This document shows positions 24,051 to 39,000 of a stretch of 64,000 nt of DNA, in pieces. Source of the DNA: Lineus longissimus (Eukaryota; Nemertea; Pilidiophora; Heteronemertea; Lineidae); assembly GCF_910592395.1 (NCBI RefSeq), contig NC_088309.1:22880599-22944598 (forward strand), written 5' to 3'. The notes under the pieces are model-generated. The model saw only the letters and a program-made list of their open reading frames with translations. It was not told the origin of the DNA and did no database searches. Numbering within the stretch: position 1 is the first letter of the stretch; each line of letters begins with the position of its first letter. A program made the translations under genes and the position numbers.

Positions 24051-27000
24051 GTAAGTCTGAATTTAATTGTATCAGTGTGTCACTTCTGCATCCTCACTTA
24101 AGCCGTGGAGTCATTGCTACATGTAACACTGGGCGATATGAATAAAGACAAGTAAATGCTTTTACTACAATTTTGTACAGAAAGGCCTAGTGTAAATGTA
24201 CATGGAGTTTTAGATAAAAGCATTTGCTGGTCTTTATTGGTTATCACCCACTGTTCAGAAAGTGACGTTCTTTACTTCATGACATCTAAAGCAGTTCTGA
24301 AGTCACGTTACTAATTGGAACTTCATTCTAACTTGTAATGATAATAATGATAATAAAATGATTTATATAGCGCCGCTTTAAATTAAATTGTCAGCGGTGC
24401 TTTACATACATATAAAACCAATTTACCTACATTGTAATACAACATTGACAATCTCAAAATATTAGTAGTTAAAAGGTGGTAGAAAATTCTATTGAAAATA
24501 TTGCTTAAAAATATAAGTTTTAATACATTTTTTAAAAGCTGTCATAGTTTGCACGATCTTATATCTGCTGGCAGATTGTTCCCAGAGCTGTGGGGCGCAG
24601 ACACTATAAGCCCTATCTCCTGCAGTTTTCTTCTTGGTCTTGCACCTGCCCTGGTTATTTATGGGTCGAAAGAAGCGGCTGCCGAAGATGGGCACTCTGG
24701 GCCACCACCGTTCACAGCCCTGAAAGCACAAGTTAAAAGGTTGAACTCTATTCTGGCACGGACTGGAAGCCAGTGAAGTTGAGTTAATTTGAAAAAGTTG
24801 ATGCTTTGTCAAGATGCTGTCAAATTCAATTGAAATTTGTGTGAATTTTGCCACCAATGACAAATGAGAGACTCATCTCCAAATGAATTTGAATGATGAG
24901 CCTTTTCCTGATTTTTTGATGTGAATGTCAGTTTAATAAGCACGTTGCTTGAATAAGAATGTTATTATTTTATAGTGATAAAAAATGTATTTTAAAGGTC
25001 TTGAGGGAAGGAGGGAAGATCGGCCCATCAGATGTCACTTGGGAGGTGACCAATGATGATGACAATGACCTTGTCAATCAAACAGGGGTCATAACCTTCT
25101 CAGACGGACAACCCTCCGCTGTCATCTCCATCCATGTGACTGAGGATACAGTTCCTGAACTACTCGAGAGGTTTATCATCAGGTTGACGAATGTAACCAA
25201 GGTAATTAAACTGTTTTTTAAGCATCCCGACCTTACATTACTTAAATGACATAAAGAATTACCGCATGAACTAGGATGCCGCATCTGCGATGCAATAATC
25301 CTAACCGGATTGCACGGAGTACAATCCGGGGAAAGCTCCTTCACAACTTCAAGTCATATTCATTGCTGTCTTTTGTAACGTCATTACGTTGGCTTAAATT
25401 CTCCCAATGTTGGCTTTCGACATTGGTGTGAAGTCATGACATGATACATCAAAACATACATCATGACACATTCAAGTTTGATTAGAGATTTTGGCAGTCT
25501 GGAGCTTCTGAGGCTGGAGAAAATCAACTCGTGCGATCTGGCAAGGCGAAAGTCACACAGAAGATGAGCCCAGGTGACACCAGGAGATCATGGATGAAAT
25601 TAAGGGTTGACCATAGGCATTGCCATCTTGGCTCAAACTTGAAATCGTAAAGCAATTATAACTCTGTCAAAACGAAGTGAATGCCAATTTCAAGGGCAGG
25701 AGTCAGTTCTTTGTTTTCCAGAGAACAACCTGATAACCTGTCATGAATGTGCACACTCAGAACATCTAAGAAGGCTCAAGGCAAGATGAACTTTACTTCT
25801 GACAAGCCCAAGGGAAAAAGGGTCTCAAAGTACAAAATTGGTTAACTTACAAGTTAAATGTGTCCCTGTAAGGAATCTTTGGCTAACCTTGCTTGAGGTA
25901 TCCAAAACTAGAAGCAATTTTAGTTGAGGATGACGAAGATATTATAAGGATTATGAAACCGAATGGACAGACACATTTTCCCTCCATCGGCCACCATTGA
26001 TCTTGAGACCCTTGCAATACAAAAGGGAAACCCCAAACCCCAAGGTCACTGGAAAGTATGCAAACTTTTTTGGAGGGAAAATTTGAATCTTGAGACCAAT
26101 GAAAATAGCCTTCACACTTGGTATTTGTAATTTTTGTATATCTGTTCACAAAATGGCAATGTAATTTTTTTGTTTACTAATTTACTGAAGGAGACAATGC
26201 TCATTTGAGCTACATTGTAACACTATAGTGTTTTTCCTCTGACAACAATAAGCAACTGGGCGGAGAGGGTTAAACCTTATCCTGAAATGTTGTTATTTCA
26301 AGCTCATCTTGTAATTCTCTGGCTCATTAACTTTTGATTATGGTATTCATTGTTAATCACAAGAGTCATTGCATATTCCCTTTGGGCCACTCTATTTCAT
26401 TATCGAAAATAATAATGAATTTTCTCTTGTTATGTATCAATAGAATTTGACTAGTGCTATTTGGAGAGGGAATAAGAGGGGTATAAAATGGAACTGCTGA
26501 ATGAAGCGTACAGATTAACACTAGAGCCTACCTCCAGCAAATTACATCGCAATTCCAACTTTGTTTACAAGTGGGGAAAGCCCACTTAAAGGGATTCCAC
26601 ATAAATAGTTTATTTACAAACATTCATGGCCTATTTAAGGGACATCCCACAAATGGCAAATGGGGGAAATTGTTACTCATGACATACATGTATGTTTCAA
26701 GTGACATGATGTCACACTTGATATGAGACCTGAACTCTTTCCTCAGGAAAGATGATCGATGAATTCTCCTTGCTGTTCCTGATATTTCAACAAACTGGTC
26801 TGAAAAATAACCAAAGATAAATTTATGGCTTGCTTGCTTATATGTATAATTTCGAAATCACTGATCACTTGCCGGAACAATAATATCATCATTTATGTTA
26901 TGTCCTCTAGACTATTCTCTCTCTCTGAATATTTTCAAGGTTCAAGTACATAGAAAATGGCTCAATCTGCATCAGAGATTGATGAAAATCTCCCGTTTAT

Positions 27001-30000
27001 AAGCCTTTTATAATCCATGCAGATATTTTTAATGTAATCCAATTTTTCAAAATCGCATTAGGAGTTACAGAATCAGCCTTCTTTGATCTCAATGACCTTT
27101 GTTACGAAACATCCTCTTGTTTACAAACGGTTCTTCCAATCCTCCTTCAAAGTCTATCTGTATTTGACATTGCTTTAGGTCTCTCTAGGTGGTATGAGTT
27201 AGTTCATTATTACTGAATTATTTCTTTCCAAGGATGTTATTCTGTGGAGAGAGGAATAGAATTGCCCCATGTCGTCTCAAAGCCATCATTCTCTGCGTGG
27301 CATGAAGCCCTGAAACAGGATTTGATGTCACCCAGAAAAGAAAACCACCTCGTTCTTTTTCTTGGTTCAAAATCTGATCCCTGGTGCAACTGATCTGTCT
27401 TTGAGGCAATGTCTATGGTCCTGTTCCTTATGCGGTATGTAAAAAACTTAAGGCTTTCTTGCTGAAATGGTGCTTGCAGGTATGATGTCATAGTCAACAT
27501 TCAGCGTTAGGTTCTTTTATGATTTCTTTCAACTCAGCTCTAATAATCTTCAACAGAACTTCAGAAAGATCAACAAATCATCTTTTTTCAGGGTCGACTA
27601 GCTGCCGACAATCTCATCCAGTGTAACATCCAAGTTAAGGCAAATGATGACCCATATGGTGTGTTTGTCCTGCCTGCTACTATGAGACCAGTCTACACAG
27701 AAGAGGGTGACCTGGGTAAGCAAGATGAACTTTTAATCTCACTTCACAAGAAAATGATGTCTGACTGGTTCAGTCCTTGAATGGACCCTCTATCTCTTGT
27801 GGCCTTTCTTTGACGACTCCCACACTCTCCTGGCTATTTCTTTGAGGATTCTGTTCTGTGTTAGTTATTTCTGAGTATCATTTACGATATATTCTTGACC
27901 TTAGCAGTAATTGTCATAAAGACATTTCGAAATGGTAATCTTAAAATAATCTTAAGTGCATTTTAATGTAATCGGAACATGATGTAATTCACAAAAAAAT
28001 TTGGAAAATAATGTAAACTGTTTTTCAGAATTTTTAGGTTGGAAATAGAATTTGAAGTTAAATATACTATTAATCACACATTTGGTTACTGGTACTTTTA
28101 TCACCACTCTAAATGGAAAGGATAGTGCCATCTCTTAGACATTGGCAAAACCCGTTAGTTGATTAACTTGCCTTTCTTTACTACATGTACCCTGATGACT
28201 ATTGTGGAACAAATAATCAAGACTGTCTGATCTCATCAGTTTCAGTTTTTTATGATTTTTGTTGAAGATGGAATCCTCATAGTGCTGAACAGCAGAAAAC
28301 AGCACAGAGAGTTCTAAGGTTGGGTAACCTAAGAGGACCCAGATTTCTCAAAATTTCTTAATTGTTTCAGATGTTGCCTTGACAGTCACCAGATTGGCTG
28401 GTTCAATCGGCAAGGTTGCTGTCCACTACACCACACTGCCTGAAAACAGCACAGAAAGTTACTTACCCTCTGGGGTAAGAAGGGCAGAAGAGGGGCAAGA
28501 TTTCCTCAAATCAACCGGTTCTGTGGAGTTTCCCGCAGGGACAGTTAATGCAACATTTCAGGTCAAAATTAAAGAAGATGACATCCCAGAAGCGGATGAA
28601 TCTATCTTTGTAAAGCTGACTAGCGCTACCTTGATTGACACCAAACAAGAACTGGGTAAGTTGTCATGCCTAAATCATTTGGAAAATGAATCACAGTTTG
28701 TAACAATTAAGCTCTGTCAAGGCAAAAGTTCCTGCTCTTGGCTATGGTAGCGTCAGGTCTTTTGAACTCTGTGACTGTCGCCTTACCTGAAGTAAAAAGC
28801 AAGGAAGAAGGACAGATTGATGAACTTGGGATCCAAGGAGGGCTTCTCAGACACATCATTGTTATTTTGTCTTCCAGCTTCGAACTCTCCAAGGCTGGGG
28901 ACAGAGAGTGAAACCTTTGCTCACATCATCATAAGGCAGAATGATAACTCAAGTGGCATTCTTGAGCTCTCCACGGCTGCCAGGAGTGTTCCTGAGGGCT
29001 TCTCCGGAACTGTTTTGGAGATTGTGAGAAAGGCAGGAGCATTTGGAGAGGTCAGTAGCTTAAGAAATGGATACAACCCTGCGCTGAATGTCTCAACCTA
29101 TTAACAGCATTTATGACTGTCTAACTGACTGGGTCTTATAGTTTCATGCTGAAGTGTTCTATAATATAGTGCTGTGTCCCATCATTTGCATGTTTAAGAT
29201 GGGCTTACATGTATCTAGTTATTATCTATACTTCCTTTTGGTCTTCATAATTGGTGGACATCGTCTTTGCGTGATGGATGGGACATACGTTCATTCAGTC
29301 GGCCATTAGGCAGACTTACTTCAAACTGTTTTAACTTTTTGATTCTTGGTCAAATTAAGAAGTCATGAAGCAAGTATGTCATCCAACTGTTTTTGAAAAT
29401 ATTTTCCCTGATTTCAGGTGTCGGTTCAATTTGAGGTGACCCCTGGTACAGCCAAATATGGCCTCGACTATTCTGTCTCTGCAGCCGATATCACGTTAAA
29501 GTCCGGAGAGACAAGGAAAGCTCTGCCAATCAGCATTCAGGATGACAATATCCCAGAAGTTGCCGAGACATTTACGGTGAAGTTGAAGGATCAGGTAACA
29601 GGTGGTGCTGTTTTGGGCGATCCGTCATCTGCTGTCATAACGATTGAGGCATCGGATGATCCAAATGGTGCTTTTGGTAAGAATCCTTGAAATATTTCTA
29701 ACGCTTTAACTGGATTAGATGTCAGCAGATCAAGGTGCTTGAAATCATGGCTTGGCCTGTTGTCTTATTGCTATAGGAAATAAAAAGTCTGCACGAAAAA
29801 TAAATTCAGGACCAATTTGATATGGAAGGCTATTAAGTTGCAACACACAGGATCATACACTAGAGGAGATGCTTTGGAATTTGTAAAGAAAATGATACAG
29901 ACCTTGAGTAATTTGCTTATTCTTTTCATTGAAAAAGAATTCAAAAACTTCTTGGAAGTTCCTAATGTTAATTTTATTGTCTTCAGGACCGGAATTGAAA

Positions 30001-33000
30001 TCTTTTGATGTCTTTTCAGAGTTCTCCGCAGAGGGCGTAAGTGTGGAGGAGCCGGGTGCTGGAACCAAGAAGAGTGTAGAGATCATCGTGAACAGAATCG
30101 GGGGTACCCTGAATGTGGTCGCTGTTGCTTGGAATGCCACTCTCAATGGTGAGGAGAATCATTTGTGAGGCAAAAAAATGTATCATGTTCATTTCTGGTC
30201 AGAGGGTAATCTCCAGAGCTGACACTGTGTGAAAGTTATATGAAGATTATTTCACATGTTTTAATAGCAAACACGCTCTATCACTGCTGGTAGCCATCTC
30301 TCAGCAGGATATGGCCTAAAATTGATGTCATTTGCATGGAGTGGGTAAACTTTTCAGTGTTATGCCTTCCTTAATTTGAAAGAATCATGTGCAGTGGCAC
30401 TGGTATTGGCCTGTACCTACTCAACAGCTGATACTTGTATAATCAAAAGTATGTAGCACGCTCACCTTATTTCTGGTGTTATGCATTTAGTGTCGACCCT
30501 CATTTGAAAAGTCATAACCTGTGAGCCTTCAAATGGACAAAGTGTTAGCAGTTCAAGCTCCTAATGAAATTATGTATTAATGAGATGCAGCTTAATTAGT
30601 GGTATCTTGTTAGGCTGTCAGTTTTATTGCAGCAACTTCACTGTGATCAATTTAGTACTTTGCATTTTGCATGTTATCAAGAGGGATAAGTTGGCTTTTC
30701 CCCGCTCTTGTGGTTGTGCAGTTAGAGAACTGGAACATCTGATAATCGCCCATGACCTCTCTTTGGCCTATGTTAGGCGGTACCGATATCTAAACTTTCC
30801 TTCTAGGCGTGGCTCCCAAGGATGACATCAGCCAGGTTAAAGGGACGATATACTTCGTCACCAATCAAGTGAGTCAGAAGATTCTCTTTGATATCACGCC
30901 TGACGATGTGCCGGAGGGAGATGAGGTGGGTAGAGACATCTGTCATCAGGCTTTGAAACTGGTCTGTTGGCTGGTCTTCTTCTTCTTCGTGTTCTTCTTC
31001 AGGATGCACCAGTTAAATTGTTTGATTATAGTCTCACCAGGTTATTAGGAAATTACTTTTCGAATATGACCAGACAGTGTGTTGATTACTTTAAAATCGA
31101 CGTGTTTTGGATGAAAAGAAATCAAGTAGCAAGGCTGTCTACCCATCAATCCTATATACTGCTTACTTGAAAATATAGAATTTGTGCTTTAGTTGTATGC
31201 TACTCAACTTTTCTCTCCAGAAAATCATCATCCAGCTGTTGTCTGCCACAAATGGTGGGCGAATTAGCAATAAAAATAAGTTCACGCTGACAATTCTTGC
31301 CAATGACAATCCGCATGGTACAGTCGAGTTCTCAAAGAATAGCTTCGTCGTGATTGAAAATGAAACGGATGCCAGCCAGTATGTTAATTTGACAAGAAGG
31401 TGAGTGAGAAAGACAGTTGTCCACCATCCCGGATCCAACAACATATTCCCACTCTGAGGTGATTGATTTACTGTCATATGGATTTAATCATTTTAATAAT
31501 TGGGCCCAATTCTCAACTGTGTAATTGGACCCTCTTGACCCTTTCTATAGTCCCCTTGGAAGTAAAGAATAAGTTTAAAACCTTTAAGCATCTTATTCGT
31601 TTCAGTGGAGGGACCGTGGGTGACCTTGTCATAACATTCACGACCTTGGAGATTGACATAATGACCTTGGTGGGGGAAACGGGCAAGACACCCATCGATT
31701 TCTTCTATCTGCCGTATGAGAAGTCAGTCAGGGGGAACGGAACTAAGGTGACTGCTGCGACTGCGGAACTAACTTTTCAGGTGAGAATAAGGATTTATCA
31801 ACACAGAATTAGAACATTTACCATGATTTGAATCTAGAAAGTGATTCCCATGGTTGATATGCAGGACTATATTAGCCCTTGTACCACATCCACAAACTCA
31901 GTTGGATATGTCAGTGAATTACATTTTCGTAAAGCCTTACATCAATACATGCTTATTTGTGAAAGCAAGTCACATTTCCTTTTCAGAAATGTTCTGAGGC
32001 GTGTATTGTCAGTCGAGCCTGTGAAGGTTTTGAGATAGTTGTTTCAACAGCGGCCTGCTACTGGTACACTCACTTGAACCTGGATGCAATCCCCAACGGG
32101 AAAGGATCAAAGTATTACAAGAAGCATGCTAGTGTGAGTAGAATTTACAATGTAGAATTTACTTTACTCGTTTGAGTACAAAATTTTCTCACTACTTTCT
32201 ATACCATTTGCTTTACATGATAAGAACAGGTTTTGAAATATTCATTTTTTTCCTATAACTTTCTCTATTGTTTCTTTTTTTAGTCGGGTCAGTTGTACCT
32301 AAAGCAAGCCCAGGCTGGGATAGATTATGGTGAGGTGACAGGGGGTGAGGTCATCATGGCAGATGGCAATAAAACCGCACTACTCCCAATCACCATCAAA
32401 GCAGACACCATTCCAGAACTTGATGAGAAATTCAAAATCACCTTAGACAAGATCAAATTAAAAAATGCAAGTGGCAACTCGAAGAATATCCCCTACTTGG
32501 GAAATTTGAGGACTGCTACGGTGACAATTGCTACCAATGATGATGCACATGGGTCGTACCGGATTTATAGTAACAACCCGAGAGCAAGCAAGGAAGGCAG
32601 TGTCCTGACTGTTGAGGAACGGTCAAAGTTAGCCGTGGAAATTCTGGTGGAGCGACAAGGTAGGTAATCATAAGAAATTCTGTGGCCAGGTGTTTATAGA
32701 TTAGGCCTTTAGAACATAGATAGTTTTGGGGAATTGCTGTCAGTCTGTCCTTCAATCATCATAAGAGGGTACTGGAAGCCGGTGAATCACCTGCCGCTGT
32801 GTCCTAATCTTGTAAACTATCTTATTTCAGGAGGTTCTCTTGGAGACACCAGTGTAACCTGGTCCGTGAACACCTCAACCAGTACAGCAGTCGATGGTCA
32901 AGACTTCAGTGCCAGTGGGGCTACTTTGAACTTTAAGGAAGGGGAGACCAGGAAGTGTAAGATTCTTTCTTCATCAGATACCAATACAATTATTGCATGC

Positions 33001-36000
33001 CTAAGGCAAGAGGCATTCATGTATGTTAAAGGGACATTTACTTCCTATACATGTATATCTTAAGAAGGGTTCTCTTCAAAAAAAGGAAATACCATCTAAG
33101 TTTTCCTTTGTATCTAACTAGAAACTTGTTTTGTTAAAAGGTCTTATACAGACATTCAGATATATTTGTTCTATTTCAGCAATCACTATTGCAATCTTGG
33201 ACGACAAACTCCCAGAGAATGATGAGACCATCATCCTGTCCCTAGCCAATCCTACAGGTGGTGCCACCCTAAGCAAACAGAAGACTATGTACATCATCAT
33301 CATGGCAAATGACAATGTCGGTGGCATAGTGGGATTTGAGAAAAGCTCTGTCTTGGCTAAAGAGGGTGACTCTTTCAGTATGGCCGTCAAGAGGACTTCG
33401 CCGGCCATCGGAAATGTCACAGTTGAGTGGGCTATACAGGGTGTTAAAGAAAACAACCCTCAAAAAGGATTTCAACAGCATGAAGGGACATTATCCTTTC
33501 CACAGGTAAAGATGTTTATCGATGTAGAAGAATCTTGCAACTGTGGACAGTGGACATGTGAACTAAACTAAATTTGTTTGAACAAGAAATATTGGATGGA
33601 CTAGATTTGTATTCCTTTAAAGGGCATCGTCTAATTCCATTCTTTGAATATCATCCTCTTCCAATGGGTACAAAATGAAAAACGAGATGAAGTAAAGTGA
33701 AATGAAAGTTCTATAAGGGATGTTTTCCTGTTACAAGCCCATGTTTGCTTACCTGGACTGGAAGCTTGTGTGGTGTGCATACAAAATGATAACAATGTCT
33801 TCTTCCATTATAGAGTGTGACAACACAGATGGTATCATTACAAGTCAACAAAGACACTGACCCAGAGGTGAATGAAGAATATCGGATTGTACTTCACAAT
33901 ATCACCACAGATGGCGTATCAAGTACCGGGGCCGCATCACTTGATCCTCAGAGCTATGCCGCTAGCATCACAATAGAGGGCAGCAACGATCCACATGGTA
34001 TAATAAGCTTTGCTGCTAGTTCGCTGATGATGAGTGCGAAAGAGGAAGCTGCTACCATTAACCTGGTGGTGAACAGAAAGTTTGGAGCTATCGGTGAGTT
34101 CAGGTATTTCCCTAACGAACAAATGGGTATATAAATCATATTTTTATCAATCAACATATTTTGTTGTTGACTGGTTTGGCTCCACAAGAGGAAGGTTTCT
34201 TTAGATTAGCTATTGACACTACCACTGTCGATTCCAAGGACTATATCACTGGCAAAAGGCTGATCTTTAAAATCATATCTTTTAGGTAATATACGTGTCA
34301 CATATGACATCATGAAAGGTAACATCAGCAATCTCAACAAGAACATCCAATTGGCAACACCCGATGTTGATTTCGTCGGCAAAAGTGGGAGCATATCTTT
34401 GAAGAATGGTGTCAGCTCTGGCAGTATACCTGTCAGTATCCTAGATGATGCTACTCCAGAAGTTGATGAAGTCTTCATTGTCAAGCTAACCGGGACAGAG
34501 CTCTTGGACTCGCCTTCAGGCTTTCAGCCTAGATTGGGTAAGTATTTGCAGCCCTTTTTATCCGAGTTCATGATCTATTGCCCTTTGCTGGGTTGCAATC
34601 TACTTCCTCAAATATATGACAGCCGAGTTCCAGGCCCAAAGGTCTCCAGCTTTAATTTCTTTTGAGGAAAATCTATTAGACCTGCCATACTTTCACAGTG
34701 TTCTGGTATTGTGACATTTTAACAATTGCTAACAATTTGTTTATTTGTCTACTTGTCAACAGTGAAGAATTTGGGTGATTATCATGATATTTCGTAGTTT
34801 TATTGCCAATATTCAGTGTTCAGGGGTGGATCCAAGTCAAAGGGGGTCGGGGGTCACCTGCCCCTCTTTAAGATTTCATCATATTCAAAGATATGTGATC
34901 AGTTGCAAAGATGTTTCTGAAATGGGGGGGGGGGGGGCAGGCCTGAGTGGCATCCCTAGCCCTTTCCCTTGGCTCCACTCCTGATATAACTGCCTGGAAG
35001 TGATTAAAGGTATTTTGTATCTATCCACAATAGAGGTTATTGTTAGACCACCTGTGTTATTTGAACATCAAGTTTGTAAGCATGCAGGGAATGATGAATT
35101 CAACTTGACTCTTAGATATGGAGATAGCAACAATCTTCAAGAAGTCCTTGAGCAATCTAAGGTGATGGGGACACCAGTCATATTTTGATTTTGTTCAAGA
35201 TATCAAAGATTTCTATTAACAGATGTTACAAAACATCAATATGGTTATTGTCCATGATCATGTAGTTAAAACAGATGTGACATTTATGTGTGTATTAAAG
35301 GCCAAGTAGGCCTGCTTCTCTTGAGAATTTGACCATTGTCATTTTTGTTTAAATGTTCAGTATTCAAATATATATCAAGGAGGGGATAATTTCGACAGCT
35401 TTGAAATGTTATACTGGATTATGTCATGCAAATGGGAACGTAAATGTGGATGGGTCACCTTATTTATCAAAATGATATGAAAGTATGTTACAGTGCCTTT
35501 AATACATGTATGTATCTGTGTATTGACTTAGTTGAAAATGACTAAGTTTGCTTGTAAGATTATCTGGGATATCACTTTTTATTATGGGATCCCTTGATCT
35601 CAGGATTTTCGTAGATGGAGACTATTTGTCAGCTTAGACTTCCTGTCACTGATTCCGAAGACCATGTTTAACCTCTCGGTACTATTCGTGTTTTTAGCTA
35701 CTACCGATATCATAGCACAAGTGAAGATCGAGGCCAATGATGGGACGATGGGTGTGGTCCATTTCAGCAATGACACAGCCAAGTAAGTAAAAGTTGCAGA
35801 TGACACAAAATGGTGTTAGTGTTTGCCAACAGGTCTCTGTTAAGCTATTCGTCCATGCAGACAAGTTGGATGGAGATCTTTGAAGAAACTGCACATAAAA
35901 TGCAATTGTCACATTCATGTCCTCTGTGGAGCAGAGCAATTTCAAACTGGATACAAATTGCATTGCATTGTATTGCCTATGTATTTCGTTGATTATGTCA

Positions 36001-39000
36001 TGATTAATAAATAACACCATCCTTTTCTTCAGGATGACTGTAACGGAATTCACCCAAAACATCACCCTCAAGGTCATAAGAGACCAAGGTGCCTTTGGAG
36101 ATGTGAGCGTCTTCTTCTACACCAAAGATCTCGGGGCGACCCCTGACAAAGATTACGTTGTCTCTGACCAAGACATCAAATTTGCTGATGGTGAACGCAG
36201 TAAGACAATTGAAATAGCTATCATTGATGATAGTGACCCAGAACCTGCGGAACAGTTTGAGGTCATACTAGCCAGTCCTAAGGGTGGCTTGGAGCTTGGC
36301 CAACCAATAAAAGGTACACAGCTTGGCATCACAATAATGATGTAATCACAATAATGATGTAATCCTTAGGGTGTCCTGCTTACAGAGGTGTCTGTTAAGG
36401 GCGGTTCCACTGTCTATTGCAATACTGTACGAAGCCTCCTAGCCTATCAGAGGCCTCGCCTGAATACTATGTGATGTTTCTACGAGCCAGGCACAACAAA
36501 CTAATGTTACTTTCATTTTGAGCAACATACATGACAGATCAGTCTGTAAAAAAAGAAGTCTGTGAATTTGGTAAAATTGCCCCATGCCTAGAAAATATCG
36601 GGCCTCAAACACATGTAATATAATCATAGTGCTCTTGAGTTGAAGTATTGAGAACTTATTTGTTTCAGCTATCATCACTATTCGTCCCAGTGACGATGCT
36701 GGTGGACATGTCAGGTTTGAGTCGGATGCAGTCGTCTATCTCGATGAACCAAGTAACTATTCCACAGCAAATAGCAAGGCAGAGCTTCAAGTCGTTCGTG
36801 GCCCGGGTGTGTTTGGATTGGTCAATGTCCCATTTACAGTCACGGCCGCTAACGGGATCAAAAATATTACCGACATCACACCAACACAGGGATTCATCTC
36901 CATTGATAACAGACAGGTAAACTGAGCTAGGTTAAATTTAGAGAAAAATTGCCATGTATATATGTATGTGTTTCTTTGTTTCATCCAGAATCTTGCATAT
37001 TATGCAGCACGTTGCTGTTTAACTAATGCCGGCATGATTTTCATGGTGGGAGTGTTGGTGACCCCAGTTTTCAGATGGTTGCAATAATGGCATTGGTCTC
37101 GATTACTCTGCCCCTTTAGAAATTAAACAGATTTTCATTAGTCAGTCATGATCATCAACTTATCATTGTTTCATACTTATTTTCCAGTCCCGCGCTACAT
37201 TAGTTGTGAGTGCAATCATGGATGTCCTATCAGAACTTGATGAGACATTCTACTTCGACCTGAAGGCACCTACAGGTGGCGCCATCTTGGGAAACATCAC
37301 AAGGAAGACGGTTATAATCAAGAAGAATGACTCGCCATTTGGTTTGCTGCAGATTTATCCAGCAGGAACCAAGTAAGAGAATTTTGAAACTGGTCACTTG
37401 CAATATGCAGTTAGTGGTTCCCCTGTAGGTTGAAAATATCGTCTAAGACAGAAAAGTACCAAATAGAGAAGTTTGCTGAAGACAGATTAGTTAAGAGGGG
37501 ATTTTGTCGGTGGCCAAAGCAGATGGGCTAACAATCAGAGGAGGAAATAGTATTTGTCCCGTTAGTGTTAGTTTCTCTTTAGTGCTTAATGAAAGAGTGT
37601 GGATAAGATTTTAGGTTTCTGATGATCAGGTATGAGTGCTCGTTAATGATTTTTGTACTTTATCATTGCCAGGTTGACTTCACTGAACATTGAGGAGAAT
37701 GTCACGCAGGTTGAATTTGACCTTGTGAGGACCCGGGGTGCAAGGGACAGAGTTCAGGTTGACTTAATCACCGAGTATTCTAGCCCCAAAGGTGCGATTG
37801 GAACACCTGGATCAAATATTGTTCTCTCAAAGTACCAGACGTTCCCGTCGAAGAAGGCCGCCAGCTGGCATACGATGAACGTGAGCGGTGTGGTGTACGG
37901 CGTGTTGTTGAATGGTTACATGACTGGAAGCCTGTCGTCTGCTGTTGGTAGCAATGGATCCGTCTCGACGAATGGAACCAGTAATAACTATACGATGATC
38001 TATAGGTGGCAAGGTGTTTATATGCCAGTTCAGGTAAAAAAAGTGCTGATTTTTACTTTAAACAGAAATTGAGCAGTGCCGCTTCATTATAAAGGAAAAT
38101 AGCGACAACTTCTCATCTTGAAATTTTGTCTCCTCTTTTCAATCTGATGCAGCATCAGTCAAATCAATTTGATGTTGGTCTCTATTTCCAGACATTGGAG
38201 ACAGATGGCGCTACGTCTGCAGTTTCTTTTACAAGAGATAATAAATCGTATCTGCTTATCATCAACGAAGGAAGCCTTGGACGATATGAGACAAACTCGA
38301 GGCTGTATGAAATCGGCAAGCAGGGGAATGCAACAGTGGTATGTGATGATCGAATTCAATTTTAGCATTTTGGCATTGCTGTCCGACAGCAGTCTGTCCA
38401 TTCTACTGTTGCTCAAGAGGGCCAAGGCATGTTTTAATATTGGTCATGAAACATCACACGTTGATTCCAACAAACACCTCACCTGTGACCATGTGCAGCT
38501 GGAGGTTACTTCACTAAAAAACCTGATACGATATTGAATGTGATCTCGATTTAACATTCTATTTTAGCTGTGATAGAAATTCCTTCTGTCTTTTTAGCTC
38601 CAAGATATTCCAACCAAACGAGGACAGAAAGCTGTGACGTTCGTCCAAGGGAGCTCACTCTATGCAGTGGTGCTGAACTACCAGAACAACCAAGGACAGA
38701 CCACTGTTCACTCGGGGAGATACGTATGGGAGGACACGGCAAAACGCTTCAGTAGTGTGCCCAAAGATTTTATTCCCACTAGAGGGGCAAGAGATTTGAC
38801 CACGTTCAATATCGATGGGCTTCAGTATTTGGTTGTGGCCAATGAGTACGATTCGTCTACCAAGTCGTATGAGATAGAGTAAGTTTATTTCGATTGAACT
38901 ATTCGAATTACTTTCTAACAATGATCAGTTGACAAATTATAATGCGTAGAATGGAATCACTCTTTGCTGATGCCTATTTAGTGGGACAATTTCCTTTTTG

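Noticed and set aside
24492-24776. Plus-strand 94-codon frame in intron 1
   Set aside because: It is the shadow of the minus-strand LINE reverse transcriptase end, which has the recognisable motif.
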